A stretch of DNA of 64,000 nt, from positions 26,507,060 to 26,571,059 of the forward strand of contig OY821742.1 of NCBI GenBank assembly GCA_963682055.1, given 5' to 3'. A model generated the notes under the pieces. The model was not told where the DNA came from and ran no database searches. It worked only from the letters and a program-made list of their open reading frames with translations. This document shows, piece after piece, positions 36,295 to 46,375 of this stretch (within the stretch, counting starts at the first letter, position 1; each line of letters begins with the position of its first letter). The translations under genes were made by a program, and so were the position numbers. The stretch is from Primula veris (Eukaryota; Streptophyta; Magnoliopsida; Ericales; Primulaceae).

Positions 36295-36519
36295 ATTCAT
36301 CCGTTTATATTTAATTTTTCATTACAAAACTATATTTAATTTTAACCGGTTAAAAGTTTATATCAAAATTGTCGGAATGAAATTTTTTAAAAGTTGATCA
36401 TATAGTTCAAATATTAAATTTTATGATTAAATTTTAAAAAAAATTATTTTCATTGTTATAAGTCGGTCAAAATTGCACGTAGTTTCATAATGAATAATTA
36501 AATGGGAACGGATGGAGTA
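36295..36519. mobile_element. Stowaway-like MITE
   Basis: About 225 bp with inverted ends: left TTCATCCGTTTATATTTAATTTTTCATTA, right ...TAATGAATAATTAAATGGGAACGGATGGAGTA. The core has AAAGTTGATCATATAGTTCAAAT and GTCAAAATTGCACGTAGTTTC. Confidence 0.75.
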
Positions 36520-37355
36520 TAAATGCTGATTACTTTTTATCATTCCTAGTCAAATTCAATAACTCACTTCTATGATAAAAGAATAGGAAAAATACTAAAA
36601 TGTTACTCATAAAATTTGATATCCAACATGACACATTTTTTAATTTGGTACCCAACGTATATGTTTTTATTCCAATTAATGGACTTGGCCCACCTCCGAT
36701 CATCGGTTTTCAATTTATACTAAATGTATTTTACTATTGAATAACTTATATGAAACATTTAACTATTGTATCAAAAAATTTAAAATTAAATAAATACTTG
36801 ATATGATTGAATTAATAAGGTTGAAATAATCGGATGTAAAGAGAAAATGTATGCATCATGTAACAAATTAAAAAGTATGTTAAGTTATATATCAAATAAC
36901 TACGATACGCATAGATTCAATACTGATATGAATTTTTTCAATAAAAAAATATAAAAAAAAATCAATAACTCAACTATCCAAGTTGGAGCATGTCCCAATC
37001 TCCAACAGCCAAATTAGAGAAGGGAATACGTACATTATTATTTCAAAAAGGACAAACCGACTCACCCCACTTTAGAGAACCAATAACGTCAGCCCATGTG
37101 CTATGATAGATATTTTTATTTATTTTACAGAAAATGAAACTATTGCATTCCTCTCCAATCACATCAAGCATCTGCCACGTGGACTCATTGATCGCGCATG
37201 GGATTAGTCACTTCAGTTGTGGGCTCTCACACACACACACACTCAACCGACCCATGCCTTTCCTAATTTGACCCCCACCATAAATACCAAATTATCAAAA
37301 TCATATTCAATTCAAATAGTCGACACACTACTACACTAGCATTATACGATGCTCC
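36520..37355. other. Non-coding spacer
   Basis: AT-rich. It contains a short CA run at about 37212-37224 and no supported gene. Confidence 0.5.
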
Positions 37356-37359
37356 TATC

Positions 37360-37569
37360 ATTTCCGTCCGTTCCTCCAACTATGATCGCTGGCAATCTGT
37401 ATTAAAATTGTTAAAATAAAAAATTTTAAAAATTAATAATATAGTTTAAATGTTAAATTTTATGATTAAATTTTAAAAAAATTCATTTCGACATTTTAAT
37501 ATAAGTTATAAGCCGATTAAAATTACACGTAGTTTCGTAATGAACAATTAAATATAAACCGAATGAGTA
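37360..37569. mobile_element. Stowaway-like MITE
   Basis: Left TTTCCGTCCGTTCCTCCAACTATGATCG, right ...TAATGAACAATTAAATATAAACCGAATGAGTA. The core shares TTAAAATTAATAATATAGTTTAAATGTTAAA and AAAATTACACGTAGTTTC with the neighbouring copy. Confidence 0.7.
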
Positions 37570-39508
37570 CCATTATCAAAATACTTGATGAAAACTACAG
37601 TCTAGAAGTATAGTAGACAGTTATCATAAATTCGTTCAATATAACTCATCTTTTAAAAGTGACTTACAACTGATCAATCCACCAACAACATTTGATAATT
37701 CAACTAGCTCTTACAGTTGGCTAGGTACTTATGTATTGAATGAATTCTAAATTTTTAATTATATCTAGTGTTTTTCGCTTCACATTAAATATTAATTTGC
37801 GTTTTTCATTTCCGTTTCTCACATTGCTTCTCACTTCCGCGTTTCGATTAGACAACTATAGTTTCTACATGTTCACATACTTTAAAGCGAGCTCCAGAAC
37901 TCGTATTACCTAAAGCAAGTTTGCGATATAAGTCGTGATATCCAACTAACTTATTAGCCATCATTTTACCGTACAATGGAAAATGAATGATTAACCCCGC
38001 ATCACCGTAGGTAAATTGCCTATGTGGTTGTTTGTGCATACTTGCTCATTGCTCATACGACCACCGCAATACATATTCAGCAAAACTCATTTGCCCACGC
38101 ACAGTTGAGGTACAACATTACATCGTCATAATATGAATATCATTTTTATCAATAAAGGAAAGTAAACACACATTTTAATTTTTATGTACAGAAAAATGAC
38201 AATAACGACACTTGTAAATGTCAGGGGCGAAACCTTTGAGTGCACTCCAAACCTCATAATTTAGGAAAATGCTATTTTTTATTAAGAAAATTTCAATAAA
38301 TATTTTAAACAAAGTTTTGCAATCATATAAAATAATATATTGTACCCTGGTGGTTTGATATTATGATTCACATTCACTGCTAGGTGTACAAGTATTATAA
38401 TATATGAAACTAATTAAACCAACTTACCCGGAAAAAAAACTAATTAAACCAATCAAGTTTCAGTTACCACTCGCTATTTTCGTCAAGGTGCATCTTTTTT
38501 TGATTCAGATTTGTCAAATCCAGTGATAAGTTGGAATTCCAAGTTACAAGTCATAACTCAAATTTCCGAATTTGACTGAGTTGGCACTGGCTTTAGATTT
38601 AGTGGACAGGAAGAAGATGCACCCTTTCTTTAAAAAAGATTACATCAAGATGCACTTAACAATGATAACAACTTTGCGAGATGGATTACAAGGTGGAATT
38701 GAGTTTGAGGTGTTAAAAAACAGAAGTTCAGCTAAGCTTAGAGTAATAGCATTGTTAGTGCCGTCACCAGTATTTTGGAGAACCAAATCCGATTTAAATA
38801 GGTGGTATTCGTATTTGAATACAAAAAATTCGAAGAAATAGAATTTTCAGTGACGCATTCGCAAATTAAAAATCTAACCAGATTTAAACACTTAACCTTA
38901 AATTTTAATTACGACGATTTTTTTGCAATATAATTTAACCAAGCTACAGTCGGACATCGAATAACCCAAGTTAACCGCAAAGTTGCCTTTTAAGGTGAAA
39001 CGTTTTAGTAATTTTTTTCAAAATGAACTATAAATATTGGTAGTAATATGTATTGGTTTGACAAAAAAAATCTTATGGGTGATGAACTTCTATAAAACAA
39101 AATAGTGTTCAATAGACAAGTTCTTTACATGTACTTATCCAGATCACATTTTCTTTAATTAAAAGGGTAAGTAAATGGAAACCCAATGAGTATCACTTTT
39201 AGATAATTAATAACTATTATTATTTCTTTCAAAACAACCAGGATCAAAAAAATAAGTTGTTAAGACTTTTAAGGGATCACATATAGCTATAACAAAATTA
39301 TTAAAAGGGGTCCCCTCTACAAATTCTCTTTTAGTGTTTTACTCCATGTTTAGCTCTTGCTTATATACAGAGAGTAATCAATAGTACTACATAATACATA
39401 TGTATAACTATATAAAAGAGTGGATCCCACCAGATTATGAGGCCAGAGCCAGTGCTACATAAAATTGGTGCTAGAGCCGGTAATGAGCATTGTGAAATGT
39501 CATGCCAA
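37570..39508. other. Non-coding spacer
   Basis: Two short open frames (37848-38039 minus, 38572-38841 plus) show no domain, and I saw no splice context for them. The second lies between TGCATCTTTTTT and AAGATGCACC strings, suggesting a decayed repeat. Nothing else is supported. Confidence 0.4.
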
Positions 39509-39930
39509 ATCAGAAAAAGTACGTATTAAATCTGCTCATCCGGTTAACTATTTCATATGCTAATATGTTGGACAACTTTTAAATTCAAAAATAGAAAGAC
39601 TCACGCTCCAGAATCAGAAAAAAAAAATACGCATTAAATCTGGTCATCCGGTTAACTACTCCATATGCTAATATGTAGGACAATTTTTTAATTCAAAATT
39701 AGAAAGACTCACGCTTCAAAATCAGAAAAAATACGCATTAAATCTGGTCATCCAGTTAACTACTCCATATGCTAATATGTAGGACAACTTTTTAATTCAA
39801 AATTAGAAAGACTCACGCTTCAGAATCAGAAAAAATACGCATTAAATCTGGTCATCCGGTTAACTACTTCATATGGCTAATATGTAGGACAACTTTTTAA
39901 TTCAAAATTAGAAAGACTCGTGCTCCGAGG
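39509..39930. repeat. Tandem repeat, about 105-bp unit, four copies
   Basis: Copies start near 39509, 39615, 39721 and 39826 with ATCAGAAAAAxTACGCATTAAATC, and run through GGTTAACTACTCCATATGC, TAATATGTAGGACAAC and AGAAAGACTCACGCT. The first copy is the most diverged, the later ones nearly identical. It lies about 350 bp beyond the 3' end of the Dof gene. Confidence 0.92.
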
Positions 39931-40283
39931 TTAAGGGAAAAGAAATCTCAAAAAAAATTGTTATCATCCCAACTTGAACAATAATACACGTTACAAGAGA
40001 GACAGAAACACGATTAAACATGGAGAAGCTATCAACTCTAACTTTTACTCCGTACTAGTAAAAAGGTACGTTGCTTGCACAATAACAGTCGTATGATTTA
40101 TATACTAATTAAAACTTCCCAATACATTCGGAAACCAAAACCGAATTAGAGGCAGAAAAACCGAAGTCAGTTCCAAATAAAACACGGAATTAAGAACTCC
40201 CATGAAGATCTTACATATACACCAAGTCAATTAATATCTAATAGTTTGAGATTATAATAAACGAGTTAAGAGAGGACGAGAGA

Positions 40284-42254
40284 TTAAGGGAGATACAGTG
40301 TGTGATCATTCACATCTGTCCACTGCGGTTGGTTCCAGTAAGTCTGATCAACAGTTGCGGTTAAATCACCAAACAGCTCCTGATCTAGTGTCTCGAGCCC
40401 GCCATGGTGTCTACCAGTCAAATCCATCTCAGCCGATTGATCTAAGTATCCACCTGAAATATCATGCATCTTTAATTCCTCGGGCATTGTGGTAGTTGTT
40501 TCTTGTTGATGTGTCCATTGCTTGTTGGTTGAACTCTGATGCTCGATGACTTTTCCATCGCTTTGGAGGGGCAACCGGTAGCCGAAGTCGAAACCCATCA
40601 AGGGGTTTGAGGATGATGTCATCATGCTGGTGAAGCTTCCCATCTCACAACCGTCGGATGGGTCGGAAAATGAGGTCATCGAGTCAAGAATAAGGTTTGT
40701 AATTCCCTGAGAAAAATTAAGTATCTTTGGAGGCGGGGATTGAGTGAGTATTTGCTCCGTGGACGGGCTGGAATTGATTAACTCACTGGTGTTAGTATTT
40801 CATATGAATACGCACTCTTACAAATTACTCATTATAATGTTAATTGTCTATCTTAATGCTACATTTGTTCTTAAATATTCTGAGTACTAGTTAGTTCTAT
40901 AAAGTTGGAATGGTAATTTTGTTGCGACACTTTTCGTTGGGATTATTGAATTGAGACACCATAAATCAATTAAAGCTGTTATCATCCCAAAGGGATTACA
41001 ATAGAAAATTAGTACTCAAAAGATATAGTACAAGTGTTGCATAAAATATAACATGCGAGTTTTTGTACAAAATATTTATCTCTGCCATGAGTGCCTAAAT
41101 ATTTGGAGAAAAAAGGAAAAAAGAACATCATTTTTTTTAAATAGATTTTCACAAGTATCTGGAGTGTAAAAAAAAAAAAATCATACGAAAATTTTGAGAA
41201 CTGTAAAATGTCTTTTGAATGTACAACCAGGAAGAGACTTATACCAACTTATAAGCACAAACTACCAAGATATACAAAATAAACAAAGAAATTAAATATT
41301 AGTCCGTCCTTTATGATAATTCTGCTTGTTGATGCAAAAATTCGGAATAATCAAGGGAAACATCAATCTTTACTCAAGTGAAATTTGTTTACCAATTTTC
41401 CTTTAAAAGTAAATCTCTTAACGTTGTGTGAACACAATTCAAGAGTTAAATTGTACTATGGCATAGTACTACAGTCCTAATAAACTGTGGAATTAAGAAA
41501 ATAAATAAGATTTCAATCTTCCAAATAATGTTATTAAGGCAAACAAGGAGCAAGGAACTAATTAAATAAAAAGGGAGAATCATTGATTAGTTACTAAAAC
41601 ACACTTAATATTCAAAAACCCACATTCTCAACTTAAATATCTTTTTTAAGATTTGCTATATATCAAGTATCAACGTAACATGAAGCATATGTACCAAAGT
41701 TTAAAAATAATAAGAAAAGTAGTATGTAGAGTGTTTGAAATAAATTTTAACCATGGGATTTTGATAATTATGACTCAAATTATGTACTACATGATCATTT
41801 TCCAAAACAAAAACAGTTAAATTCTCAAATAGTACCTAGCTTCTCTAGTTCTCAGCGTAGGTGCATGATCAGTCACATTTTCCGACACACTTTTAGACGC
41901 CGTGAGACTCGAGCTTTCGCTACTAGACTGTGAATTATTCTCATCAGCAACATCCTTCTTCTTTTCACCACTACCTTTCGAGTTACGCTTTGCCTTGCGG
42001 CATCCACCACCAACGGGCACGTTTCTCAAGACACCGCCTTTAGTCCAGTACCTTCGGCAGCTCTTGCAGAAGTGTCGCGGCTGCGAAAGGTTATAGTTGT
42101 TGTAATAGCAAAACTTAGTGTTCACCGAGTCACACCTTGGGCACTTTGGTGACTGCCCTATGCCGAGGTTATGATGGTGAGGCCTCACGCGCCTTTCTCC
42201 GCCACCGAATAACCTTCCTCCACCCCCTACTCCAATAGTATGTATGTCTTGCAT
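40284..42254 (-). CDS. DOF5.4: Dof-type zinc finger transcription factor, DOF5.4/OBP4-like
   Basis: Plant-specific nuclear transcription factor; Dof domains bind AAAG sites. Exon 1 is 42254-41836 and exon 2 is 40785-40284, with a 1050-bp GT-AG intron ending in TACTAACACCAG, which contains a perfect branch-point consensus. The join (GCTAG + TGAG) stays in frame and gives 306 residues. I chose the start at 42254 (MQDIHTIGV) because this is the usual beginning in the DOF5.4 group; an ATG 72 bp upstream is in frame but unlike the family. A Gly-rich stretch is followed by the Dof finger: [34 protein letters not shown], with the four zinc cysteines (CxxC-x21-CxxC), then GGGCRKAKR as nuclear localisation region. 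A Ser-rich segment follows, and the C-terminus [17 protein letters not shown] resembles the end of DOF5.4/OBP4. The intron after the Dof domain is worth checking. Confidence 0.9.
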
Positions 42255-42326
42255 TTTCACATTTATGAAAAAAAATTCTCTCTCTTTTATCTCAATAATA
42301 AAAATAATGGAGTAGCTATGAGACAA

Positions 42327-42675
42327 TGACTATGAGTACTGAATGGCAAATATCTCTCCGTATCCTGCTTCTATTATTACTGTTGTTGCTTCATTTGTGA
42401 AATAATTTAAGGGCATTGGTTGATTTATTCATTTATTGTGGTTGTGAATTTACACTATTGATCCTTAATGAAGGGGTAATTATAGCGTAGGCCATGATGT
42501 TCTTGGTAGGTTGCTGTAGTAAACCTACCCTAAGCTTAGGAGGAGGACACTAATTTGAGTAGTAGGGAGTAGGGACTATTTTGAAAGGCCCTAGCTAGGC
42601 GTAGAGTAGATTGGATTTTCCACTATGGTGAAATAATTTAACGTAATATAAGCACTGATTTGAGCTTTTACCTGC
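42327..42675. promoter_or_regulatory. Upstream region of the Dof gene
   Basis: Expected to hold the promoter and 5' UTR of the minus-strand Dof gene. A CT/GA-rich stretch (TCTCTCTCTTTTATCTC, about 42275-42292) lies just upstream of the chosen start. I cannot point to a convincing TATA box. Confidence 0.4.
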
Positions 42676-42768
42676 AAATAGTTAGGCCCTGTTTATTTGT
42701 AATAGTGGTACTTAGCAAATTGGAAATAGTTAGGCCTTGTTTATTTGTAATAGTGGTACTTAGCCATG
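42674..42768. repeat. Short tandem duplication, 47 bp
   Basis: AAATAGTTAGGCCCTGTTTATTTGTAATAGTGGTACTTAGC occurs twice in a row with one substitution. Confidence 0.85.
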
Positions 42769-42769
42769 A

Positions 42770-43464
42770 GATTAGAAATTAAATGTCTGCGGAGTCTATA
42801 AAACTCGTATTTGGTTGGGCAATAATAGAAACGGTCACCTTCGAGATTGTTCACCCTACACCATCACGACCAAGTTGGTGTTTACGCGCTCTCACGCACT
42901 AGGATCCACAACTCGGTGAATAATAAAAGCTCTCAAACTTTTGTTTTTTTATCGTCTAATTAATAAAAGAGACATAATCAAGGCTTATACAAACCATAAT
43001 AGGTCACTTCCTAATTAGTCAAAGATTTAATGGCTAGCTCTATTTGTGATTAACAAATAATTATAAATAAATAAGTCTATTAATTAATGATTAATTAATA
43101 AAAAAATGACCAAGTATGCCCAAGGGGTGCCTGCCGAACTCGGTCATGTCCTTTTTCGGGTATCCATCAGACAATGTAGGTTGGGACCCAAATTAGGTGT
43201 ATTTGGAATGTCATAGGGGCATTGTGCAAATTTTTCTTGCAAAAAATTAATAGTTGGATTTGGCAAATATTAAAGTTTTCCAAGTTTAGTTATAAATATC
43301 AAATATTACACTATCTAATTAACTTTAGGTTTTTCTCACTATGGTAAACAAAACTAAATTTAATATATCGTATTTGAAACGAATTTGTAATTATTTATGC
43401 ATAGCGTAAGTATCCACATTTAGATAATATTATGACAAATATTGCTTAAAACTATCTGTTTAAC
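42770..43464. other. Non-coding spacer
   Basis: AT-rich spacer left of the LINE fragment. No gene or clear repeat. Confidence 0.45.
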
Positions 43465-43480
43465 AATATTATGGATTTAG

Positions 43481-44713
43481 GCTCGAAAGTGGTGAATGGA
43501 ACCGTGAATTCATTCAACAGTTATTCGACGATGATGATGCTCAGCGCGTTCTGTCTATTCCGGTGGGATCTATGAATAATGGTAATGCTATTCGTTGGCG
43601 GTTCACTAAGAATGGGGAGAATACGGTTAAGTGTGGGTATCGTTGTATGCTCAAAAATAAAGATTGGGCCGAACCGTCAAATATGACCAAATTTAAAAAG
43701 TGGTGGAGTTTTATTTGTAGACTTAAAATTCCACCTAAATTGAAGTTTTTCTTGTGGAGACTAGCAAAAAATTGGCTTCCGTCAAAGATAAATTTATGCT
43801 ATCGAGGGATAAAAACTGAGACATTTTGTTTTCGGTATGGTGGTCACTCTGAGACTACTTTTCACTCGATTTGGGGCTATGTTTTTCAAAAGAAAATATG
43901 GAATTTGAGTGGCTTTTCATATCTATTGGATTGTCTTTTCAAAAACTGTATTTTAGACTTTCTCATGCACATATCGAGCTTTTTAACCGTGGATGATTTT
44001 GAGTTATTTTCGGTGATTTCGTGGCAGATTTGGCTTGTGAGAAATAATGCCCTTCAGAAAGCGAATGTTCCGAATCCAACAGACGTTATCTCGTGGACTG
44101 TATATTTTTTTAAGTAATATAAAAAAAGCTAATTTTATTCCATCAGCAGAGAAGAAAAAAAGATCAGTAAAAAGAACTCCTCCCAATGTTGGTTGCATAA
44201 AAATAAACACCGATGCGTCAATCGATAACGCGGAAAAGAATTGTGGTTTAGGTGTTGTTGCGAGCGACGACAAAGGAATTTTTGTAGCTGTTTCGACGTT
44301 TTTTTTACCTCTCTCGATAGGTTGTGAAGCGGCTGAACTGTTCGCAATAAAGGCAACCATGGACTGAGCAATTGCTAGAAAGTTAAAAATTTCGTTATTG
44401 AGTCGCATTGTATGTCTGTCATTAATCTATTGAGCTTTTTTAATGAGTCGTTATGTGAACTTGGAGAAATCATGAAAGACATAAAATTTCTAGGTGAACG
44501 TACTTCTTGTAAAAGTTTTTATCATGCTCGTCGGGAGTGAATCCCGCTCTCGTGTTGGCAAAATTGGCCTTAACTAGTAAGTTCAATAATATTTGGATAT
44601 AGCATTTTCCTCTTTATATATGTTTAACCGCAAGTATTGATATATCTCATCCTGTATAATTTGTTTGTTCGGAAATGAGTAGTTTACCATTAAAAAAATA
44701 AATAAAAAATAAT
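43481..44713 (+). mobile_element. LINE (non-LTR retrotransposon), 5'-truncated
   Basis: The coding remnant begins LESGEWNREFIQQLFDDDD and runs into a zf-RVT domain (KWWSFICRLKIPPKLKFFLWRLAKNWLPSKINL...). After a frame change comes an RNase H-like domain (NVGCIKINTDASIDNAEKNCGLGVVASDDKG, SIGCEAAELFAIKATMD). This is the C-terminal order of plant L1-type ORF2. The reverse transcriptase core is missing because of 5' truncation. It ends in an A-rich tail (AAAAAAATAAATAAAAAATAATAA). A perfect 16-bp duplication AATATTATGGATTTAG flanks it (43465-43480 and 44714-44729), as expected of target-primed reverse transcription. Internal stops show it is dead. Confidence 0.93.
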
Positions 44714-44984
44714 AATATTATGGATTTAGTAACAAGCATACATAATGTTGGAAATGTATGTGGAAACATTATCATTATCAATGCCTCCACTAAAGATTCG
44801 ATAACTAGTTTGTGGGTTATTGTGAAAGTCAAAATCTAACTTTTCCTATATGTATTTTAGATAATTGATTAAATATTATAGAAAGAATAATAGTTAAAAA
44901 GATACAATTTCTTTTACGTTGTATTGTAATATCTTTGAGTTGAGATGTATGGGGCGGTTCGGTCCAAGTCTCTAGTAAGTATTG

Positions 44985-45697
44985 TGGCGAGCCTATTTTT
45001 CTTTTTAGACTCGACTTATTTTATAGCTCACGTCGGGGCCCGGGGTTGTTAAGAGGTCCGATGAAGATGCGATCTGCTTCGGTAACGGATTCCTGTCGTA
45101 CCTGCACAAGCAACGAACAGGGGGCCCGGATTGATACAAGGATTTTCCTCTCCGACGGTCAAGTCAGTACGGTGGAAGTGGTCTACAAAGCTCGGTACAA
45201 ATATGTAGCTAAAGGGAGAGGGGGATCGGGCCGGTTACGTGGCGTGAAGTCGACTTTGACGGGGTATGATTATGTAGGCCGGGTTTTTTTAGTTTTGTCT
45301 CTCCTCTTTTCCTTTCTCTGTCCCCTTTAATGTGGTGTTGGTGGGAATATTTATAGTATGATCTAAGGACATATTAGCCCTTAGATCACTGTACCGTTAG
45401 ATACTGATCTAATGGCGTCATAGCTATTTAAGACTCTGACAAGGGTACAATTCTTGAACAGGGCTTACAGCTGGTGGCTTGTGACTGGGCCACGTAACTA
45501 AAGGCGTCGAGGGTCCCCCAAGGGGGCAGCAACATTAATTGAAGAAACGTGCTCGATACGCTTCTCTAAGCCAGCGTAGGCATGGTTCGGCATGTCAAGG
45601 TCCGGGGCAGCACGCCGTAGATCCGCTAGGGGCCCGGACAAATTGCTTTGGTAGTGATACGGTCCCGGACAAAATGGGTACCGACATTCCCTCGCCA
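44985..45697. mobile_element. Solo LTR of the Gypsy-like family
   Basis: 713 bp, beginning TGGCGAGCCTATTTTTC and ending ...CATTCCCTCGCCA (ends inverse of each other, TGGCGAG/CTCGCCA), flanked by a perfect 5-bp duplication TATTG (44980-44984 and 45698-45702). No internal region is present, so it results from recombination between two LTRs. It is similar to 32939-33605. Its GC-rich sequence stands out from the surroundings, and the open frames inside it are not genes. Confidence 0.85.
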
Positions 45698-46234
45698 TAT
45701 TGTACATTGCGCAGTTGGTTTGAGAATTTTTTTTACGGGAAACAGCCGACTATATTTTTAATATAATTGATAGGTAAAATATTTTAAATATTAATTTGTT
45801 TATAATGTGTTATAATAGCTCAAATGTTTGGTTAGTTTGGTATTTTAGATAGAAAATCATGAGTTCGAAACTCTTTAGTTACAATTTAATTTTGTTTTTA
45901 TTTTGATTTGCATTTATCGAGTAACAAACAAAATTCGAGTATTAGACATTCTGTGATACTGGAGCGTCACTGTTGAGACGTCATCCAAAGTCTTGGATCA
46001 AATGAAAAACATTAAATGCGTATTGTGTTTTTTTCTTCCAAGTATTACAATTTCACTTGAAGTCGAAACATCATCGACAGGTCGTTACAAATTTGATATA
46101 CAAAAATGAAACTGTTTATTTATCGATTTCTAAAAACAATTTAGATACATATTTAATATTATTTGCATTAGTAGTCGCATAATAATAATTCCGGCTCTCT
46201 ATTGCTTCAAGACATGATTGTTGTTATCTTGTCG

Positions 46235-46375
46235 AAACGAATTTTTTTAATTTTTTTATAAAATATAATTCAAATGTTAAACTATATAATAAAATTTTAA
46301 AAAAAAATTATATCTACACTTTGATACAAGTTATTTGTTGATAAAAGTTATGCGTGATTTCTTATGACTTATAGG
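46235..46375. mobile_element. Stowaway-like MITE remnant
   Basis: Shares TTGTCGAAACGAATTTTTTTAA, ATAATTCAAATGTTAAACTATAT and AAAATTTTAAAAAA strings with the copies at 34631, 36295 and 37360. The ends are not clear. Confidence 0.5.

Noticed and set aside
37848..38039. 63-residue minus-strand open frame
   Set aside because: Short, no domain, no splice or promoter context.
38572..38841. 89-residue plus-strand open frame
   Set aside because: No domain recognised; flanked by inverse GTGCATCTTTTT / AAGATGCACC strings, more likely repeat-derived.
42840..43150. Slightly GC-richer patch right of the 47-bp duplication
   Set aside because: No open frame, repeats or terminal motifs could be established.
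45046..45330. 94-residue plus-strand open frame
   Set aside because: Lies wholly inside the solo LTR.
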